From the NCBI GenBank assembly GCA_002254365.1, contig NIUT01000158.1, forward strand, positions 1 to 39,063: DNA of 39,063 bases, read 5' to 3'. Every line of letters begins with the position of its first letter. Positions within the stretch are counted from its first letter, which is position 1. Position numbers and translations under genes: made by a program. A model generated the notes under the pieces. It was given only the letters and a program-made list of their open reading frames with translations, was not told the origin of the DNA and ran no database searches. Below, piece by piece: positions 1-8,920 of this stretch. Origin of the DNA: Nitrospira sp. UW-LDO-01 (lineage in GTDB: Bacteria; Nitrospirota; Nitrospiria; Nitrospirales; Nitrospiraceae).

Positions 1-1015
1 GCCCTGCAAAGAAGAGGGAAGCGCGCGCTTTGAATTGCAGGGTATTGAGCAGCAGTTGGGGCGAATTGATGAACGTATTGCGATGGAGACTCCCATACCG
101 GAGGAACTCGGCCTGTTCGAGGCCAGGGATCATGCGAAAGACGCGCTTCTGTTCTGGGTACGTGAGTTTGGTTTGAAAACCTACCAAGTTGTAACAGGTG
201 CGATGAATATTTTCTGTCCGCAATTGCACCACTGCCGCAGGCTCCACGCCGGTCCGTGGATCTTTGAGTCCCACCGGTTTCATGGGACCGAACTGCATTG
301 TCTGGCGGCCGCGCTCGGCCAGCACTTCAATCGGTACACAGGCTTCAAAATAGGGTGTCTTCTCAAATTCCTTCGGCTGAACCTTCTCTGCCGCCATCAT
401 GGCATCATAAAAGGCATTGTACTGGTCTGCCGTCATGGGGCAATTCAAATAATCATCTCCGCCTTTGTCATAGCGGGAGGCGCGAAAGACGATATCCATG
501 TTGATCGAGTCGGCGTCGACGATCGGCGAGATTGCGTCAAAGAAGTACAGGTGCTGTGATTTCGTCGCAGCGCGGATCGCTTGGGAGAGCTTATCCGATG
601 TGAGTGGCCCAGTCGCGATGATGCAGAGGCAGTCAGTGGGAATCTCCGCGATCTCCTCGTGCAGAATTCTGATGTTTGGATGGCCTTCCAGCGCGCGGGT
701 GATGTGCTGAGAAAATATATCACGATCGACCGCCAGCGCCGATCCCGCCGGCACGCGGGCTTGTTCAGCGGCGGCGATGATCAACGAGTTCAGCCGCCGC
801 ATCTCTTCCTTCAGAATGCCGGGGGCATTGAAGGGATCAAGAGAGCCGAGCGAATTCGAACAGACGAGTTCGGCCAACCCGCCGGTCTTGTGCGCCTTGG
901 TCATCTCTTTCGGGCGCATCTCGTAGAGCGTGACCTTGGCGCCGTGATTCGCCGCTTGCCAGGCCGCTTCCGACCCAGCCAGACCCCCGCCTACGATGAC
1001 AATGTCGTCACGCAT
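1..1015 (-). CDS. trmFO: TrmFO, tRNA U54 5-methyltransferase (folate/FAD dependent), 3' end cut by window
   Basis: My translation of the minus strand from the ATG at 1015 gives [20 protein letters not shown], a GxGxxG FAD-binding start, followed by [11 protein letters not shown], which carries the conserved N-terminal cysteine of TrmFO/Gid proteins. About 338 codons are open to the left edge with no stop, so the C-terminal part lies outside the window and the ORF track missed it. Later segments ([30 protein letters not shown]) fit the family. TrmFO uses methylenetetrahydrofolate and FADH2 to make ribothymidine at tRNA position 54 in the cytoplasm. No strong Shine-Dalgarno is visible; the start is chosen because the FAD motif follows at once. 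The listed plus-strand ORFs here are shadows. Confidence 0.93.
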   Translation of the reverse strand, partial: MRDDIVIVGGGLAGSEAAWQAANHGAKVTLYEMRPKEMTKAHKTGGLAELVCSNSLGSLDPFNAPGILKEEMRRLNSLIIAAAEQARVPAGSALAVDRDIFSQHITRALEGHPNIRILHEEIAEIPTDCLCIIATGPLTSDKLSQAIRAATKSQHLYFFDAISPIVDADSINMDIVFRASRYDKGGDDYLNCPMTADQYNAFYDAMMAAEKVQPKEFEKTPYFEACVPIEVLAERGRQTMQFGPMKPVGLKDPRTGVEPAAVVQLRTENIHRTCYNLVGFQTKLTYPEQKRVFRMIPGLEQAEFLRYGSLHRNTFINSPQLLLNTLQFKARASLFFAG

Positions 1016-1465
1016 GTGCTTAGAACATCCAATCGCTTGGAAAGTGAAGGCGCATTGTACGAATCGATTTTTTGCTCTGTCAAGGAAAAGGGGGGGTGAG
1101 TTCATGAGGTGTCTCCGCAATCTGTTTGTGTGGTCTGCCAAGACTCATGCAAATGGATTTGGACAAGATCAAGATATAGTTGGGTTCCGATGATGGTCTG
1201 TCGAAGAGCTTGCCCCGAACACATTGAGTTACCGATTTTGCAAAGTCCCTGTTGGCTTCATGAGGTTGTGGGGGTGGAGATATACTCCCGATGCTACCCT
1301 AAGCGGTATATTTGCGACATGAGTTGTTGCTAAAGGTCGCCCTGCAGCTCGATAAGCTTCCACGCTTGTCGAATGGCACGTGTTGAGAGTAATCCACCCC
1401 TGCGTTGACTGCTCACAAGGCGCAGTGCTAATGTTTGCCCTCGTTTCTGACCCCTTCTCGGGTTT
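1016..1465. other. 450-bp non-coding gap between trmFO and tRNA-Val
   Basis: No ORF here has a convincing ribosome binding site or recognisable product. Short plus-strand ORFs (996-1193, 1109-1333) look like chance. The only element I can support is the sigma70-like promoter just before the tRNA. The left part should contain the trmFO promoter on the minus strand, but I cannot place it. Confidence 0.5.
1405..1434 (+). promoter_or_regulatory. Sigma70-like promoter for tRNA-Val
   Basis: TTGACT and TAATGT are separated by 18 bp, ending 31 nt before the tRNA 5' end. Both hexamers are close to consensus. Confidence 0.55.
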
Positions 1466-1540
1466 GGGCGATTAGCTCAGTGGTAGAGCGCTTCCTTCAC
1501 ACGGAAGAGGCCACAGGTTCGATACCTGTATCGCCCACCA
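1466..1540 (+). tRNA. tRNA-Val(CAC)
   Basis: The cloverleaf folds by eye: acceptor GGGCGAT/ATCGCCC, D arm GCTC/GAGC, anticodon stem CTTCC/GGAAG with loop TTCACAC (anticodon CAC, reads GTG), and T arm ACAGG/CCTGT with TTCGATA. The CCA end is encoded. The length is 75 nt. The antisense ORF with GIEPVAS is the usual spurious tRNA shadow. Confidence 0.96.
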
Positions 1541-1773
1541 TCTCCTTCCCATCGATACCCTGACGGCGTTGTAGTGTCCGTAGTGTGTAGGACATTTCAG
1601 CCGGCTTGTTGGCAGCAATCGAGTTTTTCCGCAGCCTGCGAATAGGCTTCTGCCTGCCAAACCCCTCGATTCCTGGACAGAAACCGGGTTGTCGGCTAGA
1701 CTTCACATTGTCTTTTGTGGCGTGTCTGGTTCGAGATTCCAGTACGAGGCGTCGAAACAAGCGAGGTCATGCT

Positions 1774-2115
1774 ATGAGAGGAACTGTGACAGGTATCGGA
1801 GTCCTAGCGCTGCTGTTGATGGCAACTGGTTGCAGCACGACACACCAACAGAGTGCCGGGACGAATGGTCGGGAATATACTCCCCCGACGAGTATTTATA
1901 ATATCCTGGATAGCACCGCCTTGGTCTATTCCACTCCGGCTGCGGGATCAGCCGTCAATGACCATCCGCTTCGGTGGTTGGGCTTCATTGCGCACCCGAT
2001 TGGCCACGCCTTTGATTATGCAATCAATCGCCCGATGTATACGATCGGTGGCAGCTCTCCCTACCTCCATGGGTATACGGCTGAAGATAGTATGTTGGAC
2101 GCCCAACGTCAGTAG
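1774..2115 (+). CDS. Small lipoprotein of unknown function
   Basis: The protein has 113 aa from the ATG at 1774, preceded by GAGG. The longer ORF start at 1606 is rejected because it has no RBS and would bury the signal peptide. MRGTVTGIGVLALLLMATGC is a lipoprotein signal with lipid-acceptor Cys20, followed by a polar STTHQQS stretch. The rest contains LRWLGFIAHPIGHAFDYAINRP, a hydrophobic segment that may sit on the membrane. I cannot name a characterised family. The gene stands alone, followed 27 bp later by a strong intrinsic terminator. The likely location is membrane-anchored in the periplasm or outer membrane (inference). Confidence 0.8.
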   Translation: MRGTVTGIGVLALLLMATGCSTTHQQSAGTNGREYTPPTSIYNILDSTALVYSTPAAGSAVNDHPLRWLGFIAHPIGHAFDYAINRPMYTIGGSSPYLHGYTAEDSMLDAQRQ

Positions 2116-2142
2116 GTCGGGGTATCTGATCGTAGAAGGATG

Positions 2143-2176
2143 AAGCCCGCTCTTCGTATGAAGAGCGGGCTTTTTT
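2143..2176 (+). terminator. Rho-independent terminator of the small lipoprotein gene
   Basis: A perfect 13-bp stem AAGCCCGCTCTTC / GAAGAGCGGGCTT with a 4-nt loop GTAT is followed by a T run. This is the clearest intrinsic terminator in the window. Confidence 0.93.
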
Positions 2177-2224
2177 GTCTCTGCTTTGCTCGAATCGTTT
2201 CCAATCGTGCTATTGTTTTCCCCG

Positions 2225-3388
2225 ATGAGTCGTCCCTTCCTGAGGTCGATCCGATACTGGCTCTTGACCGGCCTGCTCGTGCCCATGGGGCTCACTTTGG
2301 GATGCGCGGGATCAGATGCACCTGTGCGGCCTCCGCTGCCTCCCTCCAAGAGCGATCTTGTGCTCTTGGCCTCGACAACCCTCTGTGAGCGCAAGGCGGA
2401 CTTCTTGCTCAAACATCCCTCCGCAGAGCAGCTCTCAAGAGACTGGGGAAGCGGTCAGGAACTCACCATTGCCGGGGAGCGCAGTGCCTCGCACGGAGAC
2501 GAATCCTATTTTTTCGATGAAGACGGTGTGTTGGTGGGGGCGCTCTTTACGTTTCCTCGAGGCCTCGACTTGGCCCCCTACTCGGTGCTGCGTGATACGC
2601 TCTTCCGGCTCAAACCTGCGCTTGAGTTCTATTTGAACGTGGCCCAATTGGAAACAAGAACGAACATGGAGAGCAGCTCGCTTCTGGAGACCGGTGATGA
2701 AAAAAGCACCACGCAATATCTTGTGACCGGATTGCGCGACCATCCGATCCTGCTTCAGGCTTCTTTTACCATTGACCCCTATGTGCGACTCTTTTCCCCC
2801 TACCGACGAGAATTTCTGGACCGACTTCGTCAGCCGGTTGGGGGTACTGGAGGCCAAACTATGGAGAGTCAGGGGACGGAGGATAAGGAACCCTTCCCCT
2901 CGTTGCAACAATTCGCACGGGGGCAAACGGCGCAGCTCGCCTATTGCGGTGAGAAGAACTATGACATTGCCGCGGATGCCTATCAGCGAGCCATTCGGAA
3001 TGGGTTCACAAACAAGGTCTGGCTGGCCGAAGCCCACCATAAACTCGGCGTGGCTTTGCTCATCAAGGGGCAGGTGGAACAGGCGAAAGCCGAGTTGCTC
3101 CAGTCACTCACGCTCAGGCCAAATGTCCCGGAAGTGCTGAATAACCTGGGCACGGTCCAGGTCAAACTTGGCAACAAGGCCGCCGGAGTGAATTCGTTTG
3201 AGCGCGCGATCGTCCTGCGCCCCAACTATGCGCTGGCCCGCTACAACCTGGCCGAGGCGTCCGAGGCAACGAATCCCAAACGTGCGCTCTCCGAATACGA
3301 AACCTATGTCGCGATCGTCGAAGGCATTCCAGAGGAAGCGGATCGGATCATTCATGCTAAAGAACGCATCAAGGTCTTGAAGCAGTAG
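2225..3388 (+). CDS. TPR-repeat lipoprotein
   Basis: The protein has 387 aa from the ATG at 2225. The ORF-track start at 2186 lies just after the terminator and lacks an RBS, and the shorter form gives a clean lipoprotein signal (positively charged start, hydrophobic core, LTLGC with Cys27). The middle region (about 40-230) has no recognised fold. The C-terminal third carries at least three tetratricopeptide repeats: residues such as AEAHHKLGVALLIKGQVEQA, PEVLNNLGTVQVKLGNKAAG and ALARYNLAEASEATNPKRAL fit the TPR spacing. TPR lipoproteins usually scaffold envelope protein complexes; the partner here is unknown. It converges on the dksA-like gene. Confidence 0.82.
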   Translation: MSRPFLRSIRYWLLTGLLVPMGLTLGCAGSDAPVRPPLPPSKSDLVLLASTTLCERKADFLLKHPSAEQLSRDWGSGQELTIAGERSASHGDESYFFDEDGVLVGALFTFPRGLDLAPYSVLRDTLFRLKPALEFYLNVAQLETRTNMESSSLLETGDEKSTTQYLVTGLRDHPILLQASFTIDPYVRLFSPYRREFLDRLRQPVGGTGGQTMESQGTEDKEPFPSLQQFARGQTAQLAYCGEKNYDIAADAYQRAIRNGFTNKVWLAEAHHKLGVALLIKGQVEQAKAELLQSLTLRPNVPEVLNNLGTVQVKLGNKAAGVNSFERAIVLRPNYALARYNLAEASEATNPKRALSEYETYVAIVEGIPEEADRIIHAKERIKVLKQ

Positions 3389-3461
3389 TTTCTTTTTCCT
3401 CAGACAAGAACTCCTCTTGGTTGGTGGGACCACCCGGCGTTGTTGAGGAATGAGAAACGAG

Positions 3462-3875
3462 CTAACTGCGGGCCTGCTCTTTTTCTTCCTGAGCGGTTTT
3501 GCACTCGATGCAGAAAGTGGTGACTGGGCGCGCTTTGAGCCGCTTGTACGGAATCTCCCCACCGCACCCTTCGCAAATCCCATAGGTCTCGGTGTTCATC
3601 CGCTCGAGTGCCTCGTCAATTTTCTTCAATAACTTTCGTTCCCGGTCGCGAATGCGCATGGAGAAACCTTGATCGACCTCGGCAGAAGCTTGATCACTGA
3701 CATCGGGAAGGGCTTCGGGGTTTTCACGGTGTGTCAGCACCTCGCCCGCCTCACTGAGGAGTGAGGCTCGTTGGCGCTCAAGGTCGTGACGGATGTCGGG
3801 ATACTTCGTGATTGTGGAACTGGTTTCTGGATTTGTGGTGGAAGCCGTCTGTTTCTTAGCGGGAGGTGTTTTCAT
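3462..3875 (-). CDS. DksA/TraR-family C4 zinc-finger regulator
   Basis: The protein has 137 aa. The C-terminal half has a C4 zinc finger (CEGCGGEIPYKRLKARP then CIEC) typical of DksA/TraR proteins. Upstream is a predicted coiled coil (about residues 28-95) with LPDVSDQASAEVDQ, resembling the acidic DxxDxA tip that DksA inserts into the RNA polymerase secondary channel. The N-terminal 25 residues are Lys/Thr/Ser-rich. DksA-like proteins tune transcription initiation, often with ppGpp. The gene follows recR by about 100 bp and has its own promoter-like sequence. Whether it is a true DksA or another TraR-family member cannot be decided by eye. Confidence 0.85.
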   Translation of the reverse strand: MKTPPAKKQTASTTNPETSSTITKYPDIRHDLERQRASLLSEAGEVLTHRENPEALPDVSDQASAEVDQGFSMRIRDRERKLLKKIDEALERMNTETYGICEGCGGEIPYKRLKARPVTTFCIECKTAQEEKEQARS

Positions 3876-3922
3876 GATGAGGGCTCGCTGTGGGAAAACT
3901 GAACATATTGATGTATACGGAA

Positions 3923-3952
3923 ACTATATCAAGCTCAATGAGAGGGGGTCAA
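3923..3952 (-). promoter_or_regulatory. Sigma70-like promoter for the dksA-like gene
   Basis: Read on the minus strand, TTGACC and TATAGT are 18 bp apart, about 47 nt upstream of the start codon. This allows expression independent of the dnaX-recR genes. Confidence 0.5.
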
Positions 3953-3976
3953 CGCGGGTTGGTTAGGTATCAAAGG

Positions 3977-4579
3977 CTATAAATCTCGCCGCCCCTCGAT
4001 CGATTTCAGCAGGGTGACTTCGTCGGCGTACTCGATATCCATACCGACCGGAATGCCATAGGCGATACGAGACACACGGACGCCGAACGGCTTGAGCATG
4101 CGGGTGAGATAGATGGCTGTGGCCTCTCCTTCGATGGTGGGATTCGTGGCCAGGATGACTTCTTCGACCCCGCCAAGCTTGACCCGCTCAATGAGTTCCT
4201 CGGCTCGGATGTCTCCTGGGCCTACACCATCCAACGGAGAGAGGGCTCCTAATAAGACATGATAGAGCCCACGATAGGCCCCGGCTCGTTCAACAGCATA
4301 GAGGGTACTGGGTTCTTCAACCACGAAAATCTTGCTGCGATCGCGTTTTGGGTCACGACAAAACTCGCACAACTCCCCTTCCGCGATATTGCGGCATTGG
4401 CTACAAAACGCCAACCCCTCCTTGACCGCTCGTATGGCATCGGCGAGCCGTAGGGCGTCCTCCCGTTCCATCTTCATAAGATGAAAGGCCAACCGTTGCG
4501 CGCTCTTGTGCCCGATTCCTGGGAGCCGGACCAGTTCTTTGATGAGTCGTGCGAGCAGGCCCTGCTGATCGACCGCCAT
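3977..4579 (-). CDS. recR: Recombination mediator RecR
   Basis: The protein has 200 aa, the usual RecR length. It has the N-terminal helix-hairpin-helix (LVRLPGIGHKSAQRLAFHL), the C4 zinc finger CSQCRNIAEGELCEFC, the Toprim domain (IFVVEEPSTLYAVERAGAYRGLYHVLLG) and the C-terminal Walker-B-like segment typical of the family. RecR acts with RecO, and RecF where present, to load RecA on SSB-coated single-stranded DNA. It is the last of three closely packed genes (dnaX-ybaB-recR), a synteny widely conserved in bacteria. It lies 2 bp from ybaB. Confidence 0.97.
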   Translation of the reverse strand: MAVDQQGLLARLIKELVRLPGIGHKSAQRLAFHLMKMEREDALRLADAIRAVKEGLAFCSQCRNIAEGELCEFCRDPKRDRSKIFVVEEPSTLYAVERAGAYRGLYHVLLGALSPLDGVGPGDIRAEELIERVKLGGVEEVILATNPTIEGEATAIYLTRMLKPFGVRVSRIAYGIPVGMDIEYADEVTLLKSIEGRRDL

Positions 4580-4581
4580 CG

Positions 4582-4905
4582 CTAGAACAGACCCGGGATC
4601 TTCATCCCGCCTGTCAGCGCTTTCATCTCACCTTCCATCAATTCCTTGGATTTACGGAGCGCCTCGTTCGTGGCGGCCACGACCAAATCCTGGAGCATGT
4701 CGACATCACCGCCCTTGACGACCTCCGGGTCTATTGCCACGCTGACCACCTGCATGGCCCCATTCGCTGTGACGGTGACAATCCCGCCGCCTGCTGTTCC
4801 ACTGGCGGTTTTGGACGCTGCCTGCTCTTGGATTTTAGCCATCTGCTCTTGCATGGCCTGAGCTTGCTTGAGAATGTTATTCATATTGCCGAAAGGATTC
4901 TTCAT
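4582..4905 (-). CDS. ybaB: YbaB/EbfC nucleoid-associated protein
   Basis: The protein has 107 aa. MKNPFGNMNNILKQAQAMQEQMAKIQ is the classic start of the YbaB/EbfC family, followed by the ITVTANGAMQVVSVAIDPEV-type core and a C-terminal helix with KSKELMEGEMKALTGGMKIPGLF. These small dimeric proteins bind DNA like tweezers and help organise the nucleoid. The ATG overlaps the dnaX stop by 4 bp (ATGA), so translation is probably coupled. Confidence 0.96.
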   Translation of the reverse strand: MKNPFGNMNNILKQAQAMQEQMAKIQEQAASKTASGTAGGGIVTVTANGAMQVVSVAIDPEVVKGGDVDMLQDLVVAATNEALRKSKELMEGEMKALTGGMKIPGLF

Positions 4906-6671
4906 TCGCTTGCCTCCTGTTGGGCGATGGTGCGGACTTCTGCTAACTCCACGCCGAATATCTCAAGCGCCTGCTTCACGGTTGGGTTCGTCTTTGCCTG
5001 TTCAAACAATGCGGCCCGATGCTCTTGTTCCTTGGCCGCCCGCGCTTGGGCCATTGTCGGGCCTTGAGGATGCGTCTCGGTCAACTCGATAATGCGGACA
5101 CGGATCGGCGGTCCCACCTGCCGCTCACATAACTGTGCGATCACCTTGGTATTCTCTTCCTTCTCGAGTCGAGCTCTGGCCACTGTGGCCTGTTTGGAAA
5201 ATCCGATCGTGACAACGCCGCCTTCTAATCCGACGAAGCGACCAGCCTCGAGGAACGGGGCGATGTTTGGAAACGACGCCGCAATCTCTTCTTGGACCAA
5301 TTCCCACCGCAATGTTGACGGTTGAGGAGAAAGTGGAGCGAGCTCGGTGGCTGATGATCCAGCTGACGGATCAACGATAGGCTTTGGGGAAGGATCGGAC
5401 GAAGGTATCAGTCGCTCAACCTTGCTGGCTTTGGAAGGTGGAGGAGGTTGGCTGGCTGGCTTCCGGATCGGTGAAGTGGCTGGCGTGGTTTTGTGTCCTT
5501 CTGAGTCGCCCAACGGTTTGTGGCTTGAGGGTGGGGATGTTTGTTGGGGAGAGAGAGAGTCACTCGGGCGTGGGCGCAACAACCTGGTCGCCCGCACTGC
5601 CGCGGTCTCCATCACAAAACGGGGGTGGGTGCTGAATCGTAATGAATCTTCTGCTTGAATGAAGATGGCCAGTAGTTCCTGGAGTTGTTCTGGCGTTACC
5701 GCCCGGGCATCCGACGAAAGCTGATTGAGATCTTCTTCCGAGGTCTCAATCAAACTCCTGAGCTCGGTCGCGCTAGGAACAACTGCTGCCACGAGCAGAT
5801 TACGGATATGTTCTACAACGTCCGCGCAGAACGCCCGCAAGTCATGTCCCCTATCGAGCAGGCTGGCCAAGCTGCTGAGAGCTGCAGGGCTGTTTTGGGT
5901 CAAAATGGCTCGAATGAGTTCCTGTACCAGTTCTTGAGGGACGGCTCCCAACAGCAGTTCGAGGTCCGCATGGCTGATGGCCTTGCCGCTGTAGGCAATC
6001 GCTTGATCCAGCAAGCTCAAAGCATCGCGCATACTGCCTTCACTGGCACGAGCCAGGGCCAGGAAGCTTCGTTCCTCCAGTGTCAACTGATCTTGGGCTG
6101 CGACATGTTGAAGTCGTTGGATGATTTCGGATCTGGCAATCCGGCGGAAGTTGTAATGTTGGCACCGCGAGAGGATCGTCACGGGAATTTTGTGGATTTC
6201 TGTTGTCGCAAAAATGAACACGGCGTGAGCCGGTGGTTCCTCAAGCGTCTTCAATAAGGCATTGAAGGCGGAATTGGAGAGCATATGGACTTCATCGATA
6301 ATATAGACCCGAAATTGACCATGAAACGGCGCGAACTTCACGTTCTCGCGGATCTCTCGTACATCATCCACGCTGGTGTTGGACGCGCCGTCGATCTCGA
6401 TGACATCCACCGAACTCCCTAGCGCGATTTCACGGCAATTCTCGCAGGTGTCACAGGGGTGACTCGTGGGTCCTTGTGCACAATTGAGGGCTTTGGCAAA
6501 GATTCGAGCTACGGTCGTTTTTCCGACGCCTCGTGTACCGGAAAACAGGTACGCATGTGCCACCCGTTTGGTGGAGACTGCGTTCATGAGCGTCTGAACC
6601 ACGTGAGACTGCCCGATCACATCGTCGAAGGTGCCGGGTCTATATTTTCGCGCGGAGACTTGGTAGTCCAC
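4902..6671 (-). CDS. dnaX: DNA polymerase III subunit gamma/tau
   Basis: The protein has 589 aa from a GTG start; no in-frame ATG precedes the conserved YQVSARKYRPGTFDDVIGQ. Walker A GTRGVGKT is at 45-52, the zinc module C64/C73/C76/C79 follows, then Walker B IIDEVHMLS and the sensor region. Residues about 380-450 form a Pro/Ser/Lys-rich linker, and the C-terminal domain (about 460-589) would be the tau part contacting the polymerase. It is the clamp-loader motor of the replisome. I saw no A-rich slippery heptamer, so a programmed gamma-frameshift product is not evident. It lies about 100 bp downstream of the SRP RNA gene. Confidence 0.97.
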   Translation of the reverse strand: MDYQVSARKYRPGTFDDVIGQSHVVQTLMNAVSTKRVAHAYLFSGTRGVGKTTVARIFAKALNCAQGPTSHPCDTCENCREIALGSSVDVIEIDGASNTSVDDVREIRENVKFAPFHGQFRVYIIDEVHMLSNSAFNALLKTLEEPPAHAVFIFATTEIHKIPVTILSRCQHYNFRRIARSEIIQRLQHVAAQDQLTLEERSFLALARASEGSMRDALSLLDQAIAYSGKAISHADLELLLGAVPQELVQELIRAILTQNSPAALSSLASLLDRGHDLRAFCADVVEHIRNLLVAAVVPSATELRSLIETSEEDLNQLSSDARAVTPEQLQELLAIFIQAEDSLRFSTHPRFVMETAAVRATRLLRPRPSDSLSPQQTSPPSSHKPLGDSEGHKTTPATSPIRKPASQPPPPSKASKVERLIPSSDPSPKPIVDPSAGSSATELAPLSPQPSTLRWELVQEEIAASFPNIAPFLEAGRFVGLEGGVVTIGFSKQATVARARLEKEENTKVIAQLCERQVGPPIRVRIIELTETHPQGPTMAQARAAKEQEHRAALFEQAKTNPTVKQALEIFGVELAEVRTIAQQEASE

Positions 6672-6773
6672 CTGATACCTATGCTCCTAACTGCAAGTGC
6701 TCAGGCTCAACTGTCAGAACGACGACTCCCGCTGAAACCGTATGGGATACGTGCTGCACATAACGGATAAAGT

Positions 6774-6874
6774 GGGGCCAGGTGATCCTGCGGCACACAG
6801 AACTGGCTGCTTACCGTTGCTTCCTTCCGGATCTAGCGGGGTTCACAGGGTTCTATTGCACAGGGCCCAGCCCC
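6774..6874 (-). ncRNA. ffs: Signal recognition particle RNA (4.5S, small bacterial type)
   Basis: The minus strand contains the invariant SRP helix-8 core ATCCGGAAGGAAGCAACGG, flanked by complementary arms. The ends can pair as GGGGC/GCCCC, giving about 100 nt. The exact ends are estimated from that terminal pairing. SRP RNA with Ffh targets membrane proteins cotranslationally. Its place just upstream of dnaX matches the common bacterial ffs-dnaX arrangement. Confidence 0.93.
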
Positions 6875-6984
6875 TGTTCTCGAATCTGAATCCACTAAAA
6901 CAGCCCGCGCTCTACGGTGTGCCTGTTCGCCCTCACGAATGACCCTACGTGGTAAGGAGCGGCCGGTACACACGAGGTGCGGGA

Positions 6985-7074
<90 letters not shown>

Positions 7075-7407
7075 GCATCGAGAAGTGCAAAGGTGGGCAT
7101 CTTAACATGCGTGTCCAGCAGCAGCAAGGCGACCAACGCTGCCATTGGGCAACGTCCTTTTTGGGGTGAATGGTGTTTGGTGGGTGCGGCAGTGGTGAAC
7201 AATTAAGTGCGCTCTTGAGGGTAGGCAGCAAAGGTAGTGGATAGGGCATCATTATTACCGGATCAGGCCATTCATACTAGGTATGGAATACCCTCGGTCG
7301 TATGGGTTGACACTTGTATGGGTCCGACGGTACAACGCTATACAACATCGCGTGTTTATGCTGTCTTGAATACTAGATAGAAACAGCTCCTCGGCATCCT
7401 CCACTGT
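7075..7407. other. 333-bp divergent gap between tRNA-Ser and tRNA-Leu
   Basis: There is no believable gene. On the minus strand TTGCTG (7122-7127) and TAAGAT (7099-7104), 17 bp apart, could be the tRNA-Ser promoter. On the plus strand there is a better promoter near 7307. The small minus ORFs overlapping here are tRNA shadows. Confidence 0.45.
7307..7336 (+). promoter_or_regulatory. Sigma70-like promoter for tRNA-Leu(TAG), possibly also tig-clpPX
   Basis: A perfect TTGACA and TACAAC are 18 bp apart, about 70 nt before the tRNA. No terminator is visible between the tRNA and tig, so read-through is possible. Confidence 0.5.
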
Positions 7408-7490
7408 GCGAGAGTGGCGGAACTGGCAGACGCGCGAGACTTAGGATCTCGTGGGTAACCGTGGGGGTTCAAGTCCCCCCTCTCGCACCA
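7408..7490 (+). tRNA. tRNA-Leu(TAG)
   Basis: A class II tRNA: acceptor GCGAGAG/CTCTCGC, anticodon stem CGAGA/TCTCG with loop CTTAGGA (anticodon TAG, reads CTA/CTG), a short variable stem, T loop TTCAAGT and an encoded CCA. The length is 83 nt. Confidence 0.96.
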
Positions 7491-7540
7491 CCATCATTCC
7501 GAATCCTCTTTAAGAGCTGGATGGGAGACAGATTTTGACG

Positions 7541-8857
7541 ATGAAGATGGAAGTCACTGAGTTAGGACCAATGAAACGCGCCTTGAAAATCGAGGTGCCA
7601 GCCGCCGAGGTCACCCAACAGTTTTCGCGGGCGTATGTGGAACTGAATCGACAGGTTCACGTCCCTGGTTTTCGGCCGGGGAAAGCCCCATTGGCAATCT
7701 TGGAAAAGCGGTATGCCAAGACTGTTGAAGAAGATGTCATTCGAAAACTGGTTCCGGACTTTTATGATCGAGCGATCAAAGAAGCGGGGATCCATCCGGT
7801 TGTGGTGGATATACCCCCTCTGGATCGCGTCAAGATCAAAAAAGATTCCCCGTTTACGTTTACGGCGACGGTCGAAATCAAGCCGACCATCGAACTTCGT
7901 GACTATAAGTCCCCTAGTCCTATGTCTCTGCAAGCCGACAAGCGCACCGTTGCCGAAGACCAAGTGGACCGTGCCCTCGAGGTATTCCGAGAACAACAGG
8001 CCCGATTGGATGCAGCTCCAACTGGTACAGCGTTAGCTGATGGAGATTATGCCATTGTCGATCTGGAAGGGTTTTTGGACGGCGTGGCTCTCGAGGGGAC
8101 AAAAAAAGAAGGCCAACTGCATCGCGTGGGCTCGAAGGCCTCCTTGCTGGGGATTGAAATAGACGTGCATTTGCTGGGAAGGCATGAAGGTGAGGTGGTG
8201 GATATTCCGCAGACCTATCCCGTCAGCCATCCGGATCACCGAGTTGCGGGAAAGGTGGTTCAATTCCGCCTCGACATCAAGGGGGCCAAGCGCAAGACTC
8301 TTCCAGCCCTCGATGATGAGTTCGCGAAAGACTGTGGCCCATACGCCTCACTCCAGGGCTTGCGAGAAAAGTTACGCGGTGAAATGGAAAAGGCGCTCAA
8401 GAAAGATATCGAAGAATCCTATAAGGACACCCTTCTCAAACGCCTCGTTGAGACTCATCAATTTGATCTTCCCGACACACTTGTTGAGCGAGAGCTCAAC
8501 ACGATCGTACGACAGCAACTGCAAGCACGACAACGTGGCAAAGCCACCGACTCCCTTCCCGAACCGGATGCGGAGGAGGTGAAGACAATCCGTGAGGAGC
8601 ACCGTGAAGAAGCGAATCGTCGCGTTAAAGCGGGCCTGATCCTCGAAGCCATTGCCGAGAAAGAAAGCTTGTCGGTAAGTCAAGATGATCTGAATCACGA
8701 AGTCACTCGATTAGCCAAGGAACTTCGTGTGCCGATGGCCGATCTTGTCAAAATGATTCAGGCGGGCGGTCAAGATTCCATTGAGGAATTGCGTGCGCGG
8801 ATCTTGATCGACAAAGCGCTGGATCTTGTCTATCGTCAGGCAGTCATTCAAGGATAG
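7541..8857 (+). CDS. tig: Trigger factor (ribosome-associated chaperone / prolyl isomerase)
   Basis: About 438 aa. The ribosome-binding N domain contains the signature VPGFRPGKAP. The FKBP-like PPIase domain (about 150-250) has GDYAIVDLEGFLDG. The C-terminal helical cradle follows to the end. I prefer the ATG at 7541; the ORF track uses a TTG at 7535, and GGGAGA about 12 nt upstream serves either. Trigger factor binds the ribosome exit tunnel and shelters nascent chains. It is followed by clpP and clpX, the conserved tig-clpP-clpX order, so it probably shares their transcription. It starts only 50 nt after tRNA-Leu with no terminator between. Confidence 0.96.
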   Translation: MKMEVTELGPMKRALKIEVPAAEVTQQFSRAYVELNRQVHVPGFRPGKAPLAILEKRYAKTVEEDVIRKLVPDFYDRAIKEAGIHPVVVDIPPLDRVKIKKDSPFTFTATVEIKPTIELRDYKSPSPMSLQADKRTVAEDQVDRALEVFREQQARLDAAPTGTALADGDYAIVDLEGFLDGVALEGTKKEGQLHRVGSKASLLGIEIDVHLLGRHEGEVVDIPQTYPVSHPDHRVAGKVVQFRLDIKGAKRKTLPALDDEFAKDCGPYASLQGLREKLRGEMEKALKKDIEESYKDTLLKRLVETHQFDLPDTLVERELNTIVRQQLQARQRGKATDSLPEPDAEEVKTIREEHREEANRRVKAGLILEAIAEKESLSVSQDDLNHEVTRLAKELRVPMADLVKMIQAGGQDSIEELRARILIDKALDLVYRQAVIQG

Positions 8858-8920
8858 GTTGGCACTCGATCATCCGGTGGGTTTCGCGCCGACACTCCTT
8901 GAGGAAAGGAAACGAACGAC

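Noticed and set aside
1472-1760. Minus ORFs of 62 and 87 aa ending GDTGIEPVASSV
   Set aside because: Antisense of tRNA-Val; no RBS or family.
2435-3040. Minus ORF of 201 aa
   Set aside because: It is antisense to the TPR lipoprotein, whose repeats and signal peptide are clear.
4902-6671. Programmed frameshift in dnaX to make gamma
   Set aside because: No A-rich slippery heptamer was seen; the single frame encodes the long form.
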